From an uncultured Methylophilus sp. (GTDB lineage Bacteria > Pseudomonadota > Gammaproteobacteria > Burkholderiales > Methylophilaceae): a DNA stretch of 15,969 bases. The DNA is taken from the NCBI GenBank assembly GCA_936943315.1, contig CAKZJM010000418.1, forward strand, positions 1 to 15,969, written 5' to 3'. The notes under the pieces are model-generated. The model made no database searches. It was not told where the DNA came from and was given only the letters and a program-made list of their open reading frames with translations. The first letter of the stretch is position 1; each line of letters begins with the position of its first letter. Positions 1-6,271 of the stretch are shown piece by piece. The position numbers were made by a program, and so were the translations under genes.

Positions 1-380
1 AAGAGGCATTGCATGTGATTGAGGTAAACCCGCGCTTGAGTGCCAGCATGCGCTTATATGCACATCTGCCGTTAATTCAAGCGCACATCGCTAGTTGCCA
101 GCAACAGGCTTTGCCTGACTTGCCGCTGAAAACCAAGCATGCCAGCCATTGTATTGCCTATGCGAAAAAAGAAATTGATTTGAGCCAGTTAACGTTTCCT
201 GACTGGCTGGAAGACCGGCCCAGTGGTGGCAACGCTGCCGCAGGCCAGCCCGTTTGCAGCTTATATGCAGAAGGGCACTCAGACAGCGAAGTTCTACAGG
301 CTTTGCAGGACAAAAAAACACGATTAGAGAAATTATGGGGGACTTATGTCTGTGACCACATCGAATTCAACATCCATTAG
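1..380 (+). CDS. ATP-grasp family ligase, C-terminal fragment (5' end outside window)
   Basis: This is the tail of a protein whose start lies upstream; the first complete codon is at position 3 and the frame is open to the window edge. About 126 residues are visible. Near the start is IEVNPRLSASM, the metal/ATP-binding E-x-N-P-R motif that closes an ATP-grasp catalytic domain. The rest is a variable tail without a recognised motif. Its 3' end overlaps mch by 35 bp, which indicates one transcript. Dedicated ATP-grasp ligases sit beside mch in methylotroph dH4MPT/methylofuran clusters (Orf17-like, COG2232-type in Methylobacterium), and archaeal MfnD, tyramine-glutamate ligase, is a related enzyme type. 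A role in joining glutamate or another amino acid to a C1 cofactor is therefore inferred. The substrate cannot be read from this fragment. ATP-grasp identity is fairly secure; the Orf17/MfnD-like assignment is moderate. Confidence 0.75.
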   Translation, partial: EALHVIEVNPRLSASMRLYAHLPLIQAHIASCQQQALPDLPLKTKHASHCIAYAKKEIDLSQLTFPDWLEDRPSGGNAAAGQPVCSLYAEGHSDSEVLQALQDKKTRLEKLWGTYVCDHIEFNIH

Positions 381-1320
381 CGTACAACAATACAGCGCAC
401 CCCTGGTGGCCGAGCTGATTGCCAATGCACCAGCTTTAGGCTGTGCCGTCACTACGCACGAAAGTGGCGCGACCATTGTCGATGCCGGGATTCAAGTACC
501 AGGCGGGCTAGAAGCTGGCCGTATTATTTCCGAGATTTGTATGGGCGGGCTCGGTAGTGTGGCCTTGCGCCATGTGCCACAATTCACCAACTGGCCTCTG
601 AGTGTAGTGGTGACCGCTAAACAACCTGTCATCGCCTGTTTGGGTAGCCAATATGCGGGTTGGGCGTTGTCACATGAAAAGTTTTTTTCTTTAGGCAGTG
701 GCCCCGCACGTGCGATTGCGCAACGTGAAGAAGTGTTTAAAGACATCAATTACAAAGATCAAGGCGAGCAAACCGTATTGGTACTAGAAACCGACAAGGT
801 GCCTCCTGTGGAAGTGATTGAAAAGGTGGCCAGGGATACCGGGCTGCCAACCAACAAGCTGACCTTTATCCTGACGCCTACGCGTAGTGTGGCAGGCTCG
901 CTGCAAGTGACCGCACGGGTGCTCGAAGTGGCCTTGCATAAGTGCCATACCCTGCATTTTGACTTGGACTCGATTGTGGATGGCTATGGCGTTGCGCCAG
1001 TGCCAGCGCCTTCGCCAGACTTTATTGTTGGCATGGGCCGCACCAATGATGCGATCCTGTTTGGTGGCTTTGTACAACTGTTTGTAAATACTGACGATGC
1101 CGCGGTCGAACAACTCGCCCAACAATTACCTTCTTCAGCCTCTAAAGATTACGGCCGTCCATTTGCCGAGGTATTTAAAGCGGTCAATATGGATTTTTAC
1201 CAGATTGATCCTATGCTGTTTTCTCCCGCTAAAGTGAGTGTGACCAACCTCAAATCAGGTCGCACTTTCTTTGCTGGAAAGTTTAATGAAGACCTTTTAA
1301 ATCAGTCGTTTGGCAGCTAG
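346..1320 (+). CDS. mch: Methenyltetrahydromethanopterin cyclohydrolase
   Basis: Mch interconverts methenyl- and formyl-tetrahydromethanopterin in the cytoplasm, the central step of the dH4MPT-linked formaldehyde oxidation route in methylotrophs. The 324-residue product matches the usual family length. Family-typical stretches are visible: GGLEAGRIISEICMGGLGSV at about residues 53-73, YAGW followed by an SGPARA segment near 104-125, and GMGRTNDAILFGG near 229-241. The ATG at 346 is preceded by a strong GGGGGA Shine-Dalgarno (337-342) and lies inside the upstream ATP-grasp gene, so the two are probably co-transcribed and coupled. A terminator-like hairpin follows the stop codon, separating mch from the next cofactor gene. 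Nothing in the sequence suggests truncation or lost function. Mch marks this as an organism with H4MPT-dependent C1 metabolism. Confidence 0.97.
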   Translation: MSVTTSNSTSISVQQYSAPLVAELIANAPALGCAVTTHESGATIVDAGIQVPGGLEAGRIISEICMGGLGSVALRHVPQFTNWPLSVVVTAKQPVIACLGSQYAGWALSHEKFFSLGSGPARAIAQREEVFKDINYKDQGEQTVLVLETDKVPPVEVIEKVARDTGLPTNKLTFILTPTRSVAGSLQVTARVLEVALHKCHTLHFDLDSIVDGYGVAPVPAPSPDFIVGMGRTNDAILFGGFVQLFVNTDDAAVEQLAQQLPSSASKDYGRPFAEVFKAVNMDFYQIDPMLFSPAKVSVTNLKSGRTFFAGKFNEDLLNQSFGS

Positions 1321-1347
1321 ATTTAAAGTCATATAAAAAACTAATTT

Positions 1348-1394
1348 ACGCGGGAAACATTGCTTTTGTTGCATTGTTCCCGCGTCTTATTTTT
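1348..1394 (+). terminator. Intrinsic terminator or attenuator after mch
   Basis: The left arm ACGCGGGAA (1348-1356) pairs perfectly with TTCCCGCGT (1377-1385). The stem continues past a one-base bulge with CA/TG pairs and then TGC (1361-1363) against GCA (1371-1373), closing a TTTTGTT loop. A T-rich run, CTTATTTTT, follows to about 1394. It starts 28 bp after the mch stop and ends about 10 bp before the next gene's ATG. The structure fits a rho-independent terminator. Because the next gene faces the same way and no clear promoter lies between, partial readthrough (attenuation) is likely. Confidence 0.8.
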
Positions 1395-1403
1395 AGAGTC
1401 TAC

Positions 1404-2303
1404 ATGAAGGTTGTTCCTATCTTTACCGACGAAGTCGCTCAAGCGGGCGGCTGGCACGGACAAAGCCTGGCGCAGGCATTTTCCCGTCGGGGCTGGCAAG
1501 CGCTGATGGTGTCTCTCGATAGTTGTCATGTCAGTATCATCGATCAAATTGTTCAAGTGCATGTGCCTGGTTTGACGCAGGCGGCACCAATGGCGTTTGT
1601 GCGTGGTGTGGCGGCAGGCTCAACGCAACAAATCATTACGCGCATGAATATCTTGCATACCCTGCAACGCCAGGGGATGCTTGTTTACAATCCTGCGCGT
1701 GCCATCGAAATCACGGTGGATAAAGGCTTGACCAGTCAGTTGTTGGCAGAGCAGGGGATTGCCACGCCCAACACCTGGGTATGTGAGCATAGAGGCATTG
1801 CACATGGTTTGATGCAAGAGGCGCTCGATGCTGGCAAAACGCTTGTTATCAAACCATTGTTTGGCTCACAAGGCAAAGGCGTACGACTGATAGAGGAGCG
1901 CAAGCAATTTGCGCTACCGCAAGACCAGTTTGTCGATGGTGTGTATTATCTGCAAGAAAAAATTGATTGCGGCCTCAACCAGCATGACTACCGTGTCTTT
2001 GTGGTGAATGGCGAGCCGATTGCAGCCATGCGCAGGCAAGGGGACAACTGGTTGCATAATGTCGCACGCGGTGCACGTTGTACCCCCTGTCATGAAGCGG
2101 ATGTCATCGAAATAGGCGTGAAAGCGGCTCAAGCCATCGGCATTCATTATGCGGGGGTGGACGTGATGAGAGACCGGCATGGAAAGTTGTGGGTAATTGA
2201 AGTGAATAGTATTCCTGCATGGCGTGGGTTGCAGAGCATCACCGGTTTTGACATTGCCGATGTCTTGGTCAATGACTTACTGACGCGGGCTCAATCAGCA
2301 TGA
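1404..2303 (+). CDS. RimK-like ATP-grasp ligase of the dH4MPT cluster (Orf5/MptN-like)
   Basis: This 299-residue protein is a RimK-type ATP-grasp ligase, which forms amide bonds through an acyl-phosphate, often adding glutamate. Visible parts are the P-loop-like VIKPLFGSQGKGV near residue 150, the QEKID segment, HDYRVFVVNGEPIAAMRR near 200-217, and the closing metal-binding GVDVM...VIEVNSIPAW near 252-275. The position next to mch matches orf5 of Methylobacterium dH4MPT clusters. The archaeal relative MptN adds alpha-glutamate to H4MPT, so a role in polyglutamylation or side-chain synthesis of dH4MPT or methylofuran is inferred; the exact substrate is unknown. I chose ATG 1404 over an in-frame TTG at 1374 because the TTG lies inside the terminator hairpin. 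The Shine-Dalgarno is weak (AGAG, 1395-1398). The stop overlaps the next start in an ATGA. Confidence 0.88.
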   Translation: MKVVPIFTDEVAQAGGWHGQSLAQAFSRRGWQALMVSLDSCHVSIIDQIVQVHVPGLTQAAPMAFVRGVAAGSTQQIITRMNILHTLQRQGMLVYNPARAIEITVDKGLTSQLLAEQGIATPNTWVCEHRGIAHGLMQEALDAGKTLVIKPLFGSQGKGVRLIEERKQFALPQDQFVDGVYYLQEKIDCGLNQHDYRVFVVNGEPIAAMRRQGDNWLHNVARGARCTPCHEADVIEIGVKAAQAIGIHYAGVDVMRDRHGKLWVIEVNSIPAWRGLQSITGFDIADVLVNDLLTRAQSA

Positions 2304-3151
2304 GTTCTGTACTTCAACACGCCTATTTGCAAGCCTGCATGGCCGAGCTGGAAGCCCTCAAGCCTGGCAATGTGCATATCTTTGCTGATGGGCATGGCAT
2401 GCAGGTGCAGGATTTTATTGCCAGCGCCGAAGTGTCTGCGCCCGCGTTGTGCGATGATGCAGCCTACGGTCATCGCCCGTTAGGGCAACGGATTCTGCAA
2501 GCCTTACAGGCGACACACGCTAAAGTGGGCTGCAATACGAATCTCGGTATTGTGTTACTGGCGGCGCCTCTGGTGCAAGCCCGGCTGCAATTTCAAGAGC
2601 TCCCGTTACAGACAGCGTTGCATCTGGTGCTACAACAAACCACAGTTGAAGATGCTGCCTGCGTCTATGAAGGGATTAGATTAGTCAGTCCGGCCGGGAT
2701 GGGGCAACGAGATGCACATGATGTTTCTCAACCGCCGCAGATTACCTTGCTGCATGCCATGCAGCTGGCTAGCCAGAATGACATGGTTGCCCAGCAGTAT
2801 GTTGATGCTTATGCGACCATTTTTTCGACGGTCATGCCGCTGTATGAGGCATATTCAGCACGCTGGGAGCGATCTGCCTGGGCCTTGACCGCCGTTTACC
2901 TGTACTGGCTCTCATCAGTGCCTGATAGTCATATTCAACGAAAATATGGAACGGATCTTGCAAGCCAAATACAGAACACGGCCAGTGAGCATTACACGGC
3001 TTTTACTGCGTTGGAAAATCCCAAACATTACATGCCAGCGCTACTAAAATGGGATGCTGAGTTGAAACAGGCATGTATTAATCCTGGTACCAGTGCAGAC
3101 TTGACCGTGATCACCGCCATGATTTCAAGCTTGATCAATGGCGAAACATGA
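2300..3151 (+). CDS. CitG-like (triphosphoribosyl-dephospho-CoA synthase family) protein, Orf7 type
   Basis: The 283-residue soluble protein shows the conserved blocks of the CitG/MdcB family: an E-A-L-K-P-G-N-V-H segment near residues 18-26, a G-C-N-T-N-L-G block near 77-83 in place of the family's G-(V/I)-NT-HKG, and NPGTSADL near 261-268. CitG itself builds the 2'-(5''-triphosphoribosyl)-dephospho-CoA prosthetic-group precursor of citrate lyase, using ATP as ribosyl donor. No citrate or malonate lyase genes are here. The gene overlaps the RimK-like ligase by 4 bp (ATGA), so both are translated from one message. Homologues called Orf7 occur in dH4MPT clusters of methylotrophs, and mutants there implicate the cluster in cofactor synthesis. 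A ribosyl-transfer role in dH4MPT synthesis is my inference. Family membership is secure; the reaction is not. Confidence 0.85.
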   Translation: MSSVLQHAYLQACMAELEALKPGNVHIFADGHGMQVQDFIASAEVSAPALCDDAAYGHRPLGQRILQALQATHAKVGCNTNLGIVLLAAPLVQARLQFQELPLQTALHLVLQQTTVEDAACVYEGIRLVSPAGMGQRDAHDVSQPPQITLLHAMQLASQNDMVAQQYVDAYATIFSTVMPLYEAYSARWERSAWALTAVYLYWLSSVPDSHIQRKYGTDLASQIQNTASEHYTAFTALENPKHYMPALLKWDAELKQACINPGTSADLTVITAMISSLINGET

Positions 3152-3176
3152 ATGCCTGCTGACGCTCAGGTATACT
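3148..3176 (+). promoter_or_regulatory. Possible sigma-70 promoter for phhB (and miaA)
   Basis: TATACT at 3171-3176 is a good -10 match about 34 bp before the phhB start. The hexamer 17 bp upstream (ATGAAT) is a poor -35, so the promoter would be weak or need an activator. A perfect 10-bp palindrome CACCTAGGTG (3190-3199) lies in the predicted leader, just before the GGAGGG Shine-Dalgarno. Confidence 0.4.
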
Positions 3177-3209
3177 ATAGCCCTTTAGTCACCTAGGTGT
3201 GGAGGGCAT

Positions 3210-3584
3210 ATGGCCGAGCAGGTACTTACTGAACAAGAAATCCAGCAACACTTTTCCGAGTCTTTACCACACTGGTTTTATGAAGATGGCTGGATCCGCC
3301 GCAAATACAAAACCAATAGCTGGAAAGGCACCTTGATGGTGGTTAACACTATTGGTCATTTAGCCGAAGCCGCTTGGCATCATCCTGATTTAACCATGTC
3401 TTATGCCTTTGTTATCGTAAAACTATGCACGCATAGCGCCAAAGGCATCACCATGAAAGACATAGAGCTCGCCCGTAAGATTGAAGAGGTGATCCAATGG
3501 CAACCTGCTCAGCAGCAAGGTTCTGCCTTGGAAGGCACGCCACAGGATGATCTGCGGTTTAGCTACGTGAAGTACGATAAATAA
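3210..3584 (+). CDS. phhB: Pterin-4a-carbinolamine dehydratase
   Basis: The product dehydrates 4a-hydroxytetrahydropterin to quinonoid dihydropterin and so recycles oxidised pterins. Its 124 residues are slightly longer than the common ~100-residue family members. The signature is intact: the E-A-A-W-H-H-P-D motif near residues 53-60, an aromatic residue a few positions later (Y65), T-H-S around residues 74-76, and a downstream Asp (D83). A strong GGAGGG ribosome-binding site (3201-3206) fixes the ATG at 3210. The gene lies 58 bp after the CitG-like gene and 45 bp before miaA. No phenylalanine hydroxylase gene is nearby. The classical role with PhhA is therefore not supported by context, and a role in keeping tetrahydropterin cofactors, including dH4MPT, reduced and undamaged is inferred from the neighbourhood. 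Confidence 0.92.
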   Translation: MAEQVLTEQEIQQHFSESLPHWFYEDGWIRRKYKTNSWKGTLMVVNTIGHLAEAAWHHPDLTMSYAFVIVKLCTHSAKGITMKDIELARKIEEVIQWQPAQQQGSALEGTPQDDLRFSYVKYDK

Positions 3585-3629
3585 GTATCCTGAGCGTTGT
3601 TTTAGTGATTCATCGTCTGTTGATGTTGT

Positions 3630-4583
3630 ATGTCTTTACCTGCTAAACACAGTCTGCCTCCCGCAATTTTTCTCATGGGGCCGACGGCAAGCGGTAAAAC
3701 GGCAGCCACGATTGCCTTAGCTCAGCACTTTCCGGTGGAAATCATCAGCGTCGATTCAGCGCTGGTTTACCGTGGCATGGATATTGGAACCGCCAAGCCA
3801 GATGCCGAAACCCTGCGCCAGGCCCCGCATCATTTAATTGACCTCATTTCGCCGTTGGAGCAATATTCTGCGGCGCAATTTGCCAAAGACGCACTAGCAC
3901 TCATGCATGAAGCGACCACCCATGGTCGTTTGCCGGTATTGGTAGGTGGCACCATGCTCTATTTCAACGCCTTGCAACATGGCCTCAGCAATTTGCCCGA
4001 GGCTGACAGCGCCGTTCGAACGCAAATTGAGGCCGAAGCTGAAGTAATGGGCTGGCCAGCCTTGCATGCACAACTTGCGGCCATAGACCCACCGGTCGCT
4101 GCCAAAATTCACAACACAGACTCGCAGCGCATTGAGCGGGCATTAGAGGTTTACCGCATCAGCGGCAAAACCATGAGCGAGTTGCGCGCGCAGTCACAAA
4201 AAGTGGCGTTGCCGTTTAATATCCTCAAAATCGCCTTGATGCCCAATGATCGTAGCGTGTTGCATCAACGCATCGCAGAGCGCTTTCAGCTTATGCTCCA
4301 GCAAGGTTTTGTAGATGAGGTAAAAGGCTTGTTGCTGGAATATCCGCAATTAACGGAAGATACACCCAGCATGCGCTGTGTGGGATACCGTCAGGCTCTG
4401 CAATATATCCATGGTGACATCGATCTGCCGACCTTAGGAGAGCATGGTGTGTATGCGACACGGCAACTTGCCAAACGGCAACTGACTTGGCTACGCGGGA
4501 TGGACGACGTAACGGTGATGGATTGTTTAAGTGCAAGCTGGGTAGGGCAAGCACTAGAATTGATTGAGCAACATCAGAAATAA
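3630..4583 (+). CDS. miaA: tRNA dimethylallyltransferase
   Basis: MiaA transfers a dimethylallyl group from DMAPP to N6 of A37 in tRNAs that read codons starting with U, helping reading-frame maintenance. The 317-residue product has the normal bacterial length. Visible motifs are the Walker A GPTASGKT at residues 17-24, the substrate Asp in SVDSALVYRGMDIGTAKP near 40-57, HHLIDL near 67-72, VGGTMLYFNAL near 105-115, the DSQRIERALEVY block near 163-174 and MRCVGYRQALQY near 248-259. The ATG at 3630 has no strong Shine-Dalgarno, and an in-frame stop at 3621 excludes a more distal start. It ends region 1; its stop codon adjoins the A-tract of a bidirectional terminator. In many Proteobacteria miaA lies near mutL and hfq, but neither follows here, so the locus has been rearranged or eps inserted beside it. 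Confidence 0.97.
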   Translation: MSLPAKHSLPPAIFLMGPTASGKTAATIALAQHFPVEIISVDSALVYRGMDIGTAKPDAETLRQAPHHLIDLISPLEQYSAAQFAKDALALMHEATTHGRLPVLVGGTMLYFNALQHGLSNLPEADSAVRTQIEAEAEVMGWPALHAQLAAIDPPVAAKIHNTDSQRIERALEVYRISGKTMSELRAQSQKVALPFNILKIALMPNDRSVLHQRIAERFQLMLQQGFVDEVKGLLLEYPQLTEDTPSMRCVGYRQALQYIHGDIDLPTLGEHGVYATRQLAKRQLTWLRGMDDVTVMDCLSASWVGQALELIEQHQK

Positions 4584-4610
4584 AAAAAACCGGACAGTGT
4601 CCGGTTTTTT
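4582..4610. terminator. Bidirectional intrinsic terminator between miaA and epsB
   Basis: The stem CCGGAC (4590-4595) and GTCCGG (4599-4604) encloses an AGT loop, flanked by eight A's on the left (4582-4589) and six T's on the right (4605-4610). This symmetric A-tract/stem/T-tract arrangement can stop transcription in both directions, as expected between the convergent genes miaA and epsB. It also marks the boundary between the C1 and exopolysaccharide regions. Confidence 0.93.
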
Positions 4611-4620
4611 ATTGGTTGGC

Positions 4621-6030
4621 TTAGTAAGCCCCATCCTGGCCTACAATCGTCAACCATGCTGTTTTAGCCACAATTAGCATATCCAGGCGAGGGCTCCAGT
4701 TGCGCAAATACTCAAGATCGTAGTGCACGCGCTGCTCCATTTTTTCCAGTGTGTCGGTTTCACCACGGAAACCATTCACCTGGGCCCAGCCCGTGATGCC
4801 TGGTTTAACCTTATGGCGCACCATGTAGCCCTTAATTAACTTGCGGTATTCCTCATTATGAGCAACTGCATGCGGGCGAGGGCCTACTACACTCATACGT
4901 CCCTGCAGTACGTTAATAAATTGCGGCAGTTCATCAAGAGAGGTTTTCCGCAAGAATGCCCCCAGTGGCGTAATGCGCTGGTCATTTTTAGTCGCCTGAG
5001 TCACGGTGTGACCGTCTTCAGTCACAGTCATTGAGCGGAATTTGTAAACCAAAATCTGCTGACCATCCAACCCATAACGCCGCTGTTTGAAAATAATTGG
5101 CCCTGGAGAGGTCACTTTGACCGCGATTGCTATCCCGAGCAAAATTGGCGAGATCAGGATCAACACAAATAATGAGAACAAGATGTCTGCTGTACGCTTA
5201 ATCATGCCATCAACGCCGGTAAACGGAGTTTCGCACACCGAAACCACTGGAATACCATTAACATCTGAGACGCGGCCCTGAATCAAGTCAGTCACAAAAA
5301 TGTCTGGCACAAAATAAATCGAAGCTGTCGTGTCCTTCAAATCGTCCAGCAATTTCAAAATGCGAGGGTGGCTGGACATTGGTAATGCGATATAGATGGT
5401 ATGTATCTGATGACTTTTGCAATATTCAGGGATATCTGTCAATGCACCTAAAATTTCAAACCCATGGTCTTGCGGTGCGCGATCAGGTGCACGATCCTCA
5501 AAAAAACCAAGTACCGAGACGCGGCTATATTCATCTGCCAGAAGGTTGTTGGCAACAGCCAAACCTTGCTCATTCAGGCCAATAATGACCGCATTTTTAG
5601 GAGGTCCTTGTAAACTGATAAAGAATGGAGAAAGTTCTTTAAGGGCCGTTAATGCCAGAATTTGCGCAATCGGCGTCCCAATCAGCCAGGTATAAATGAT
5701 TTCGGGTGTATATAAGGTAATGTAGCCAGTAATGCGGGCAAAGATTAGCACCATCCCAGCAAGAAGCAACCATTGGAAAATAACATCGCGTACCATTTTC
5801 CAAAATCCCAGCCTGATTTTTGCCCCACTTGGAAAGGTAACCGAGAAGAGCAGAATCGAGGTAAAGAAAATCGAAATCGGGATTCTATTTTCAAAGTAAA
5901 TAAAAATGCCCCACATGAAAAAGACCAGAACGAGGGGCTCTACAATGGACTCAATGAAATAAAGGGGACTTCTTGGCCCTGAAGAGAGCCCAGCAATTGT
6001 TCTGATAGGAGGTCTGATGGTTTTTTTCAT
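4621..6030 (-). CDS. epsB: Undecaprenyl-phosphate sugar phosphotransferase (EpsB/WcaJ type)
   Basis: This polyprenyl-phosphate hexose-1-phosphate transferase would attach the first sugar, probably glucose, to undecaprenyl phosphate at the inner membrane and so start the repeat unit. The 469 residues have the long WcaJ/EpsB layout. Four N-terminal membrane segments lie near 26-46, 51-68, 84-101 and 111-127. A soluble nucleotide-binding-like domain (KNAVIIGLNEQGLAVA) follows, and then a hydrophobic hairpin before the catalytic domain. Catalytic-domain motifs are intact: KRTADILFS, SPGPIIFKQ, VYKFRSM, LRKTSLDELPQ, VVGPRPHA, KPGITGWAQVNGFRGET and LRNWS. The gene is divergent from epsL, so initiation is transcribed separately from the export operon but probably controlled from the same intergenic region. 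No strong Shine-Dalgarno is visible. The transferred sugar cannot be determined from sequence. Confidence 0.94.
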   Translation of the reverse strand: MKKTIRPPIRTIAGLSSGPRSPLYFIESIVEPLVLVFFMWGIFIYFENRIPISIFFTSILLFSVTFPSGAKIRLGFWKMVRDVIFQWLLLAGMVLIFARITGYITLYTPEIIYTWLIGTPIAQILALTALKELSPFFISLQGPPKNAVIIGLNEQGLAVANNLLADEYSRVSVLGFFEDRAPDRAPQDHGFEILGALTDIPEYCKSHQIHTIYIALPMSSHPRILKLLDDLKDTTASIYFVPDIFVTDLIQGRVSDVNGIPVVSVCETPFTGVDGMIKRTADILFSLFVLILISPILLGIAIAVKVTSPGPIIFKQRRYGLDGQQILVYKFRSMTVTEDGHTVTQATKNDQRITPLGAFLRKTSLDELPQFINVLQGRMSVVGPRPHAVAHNEEYRKLIKGYMVRHKVKPGITGWAQVNGFRGETDTLEKMEQRVHYDLEYLRNWSPRLDMLIVAKTAWLTIVGQDGAY

Positions 6031-6271
6031 GATTATATATTTCTTTGTACCAAACCGAGTTTAACCAAATTCATATGTTACAGCAATCGCCGATACGCTT
6101 TCATTGAAAGAATGCCTTGTGTAATAAAACTGTCTTGAAAGTTAACGTATACTCCAACAGATATTTACGGATTATTCAATTAGGCTGTAAAAAGTTAAAA
6201 TCTGCTAGTAACAAATCTCTATTTACAGGTTAGAATGTAAATCAAATATCCTAATTATATTGCTTAAGCAC
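6031..6271. promoter_or_regulatory. Divergent epsB/epsL regulatory region
   Basis: This AT-rich region of about 240 bp separates the two divergent transcription units. For epsL a sigma-70-like pair is visible: GTAACA (6208-6213), a 17-bp spacer, then TAGAAT (6231-6236), about 36 bp before the ATG. For epsB on the minus strand a weaker pair, TTGCTG-17-TAAACT, lies roughly at 6057-6085. A perfect palindrome CTTTCA-T-TGAAAG occupies 6098-6110, and one of its half-sites, TTGAAAG, recurs at 6135-6141. No sigma-54 consensus (GG-N10-GC in TGGCAC-N5-TTGC form) was found on either strand. Confidence 0.55.
6221..6242. promoter_or_regulatory. Operator-like inverted repeat over the epsL -10 element
   Basis: ATTTACA (6221-6227) and TGTAAAT (6236-6242) form perfect 7-bp arms around the 8-bp spacer GGTTAGAA. 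The predicted -10 TAGAAT sits in the spacer and right arm. A bound dimer there would block RNA polymerase, as expected for a repressor of the eps operon. A further TGTAAA half-site lies upstream at 6186-6191. Confidence 0.5.

Noticed and set aside
784..1125. 113-residue open frame on the minus strand
   Set aside because: It is antisense to mch, whose product is unmistakable; the antisense translation has no domain-like pattern.
1374..1403. Upstream TTG start for the RimK-like ligase
   Set aside because: The TTG falls within the terminator hairpin's right arm and has no ribosome-binding site; the protein from ATG 1404 already begins with the first beta-strand of the fold.
6031..6259. Sigma-54 promoter for eps genes (as in PrsR-controlled exosortase loci)
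   Set aside because: No TGGCAC-N5-TTGC-like sequence with conserved GG and GC was found on either strand of the divergent region.
6260..6271. TTG start for epsL
   Set aside because: ATG 6272 gives a normal signal peptide and is four codons downstream; the TTG adds nothing conserved.
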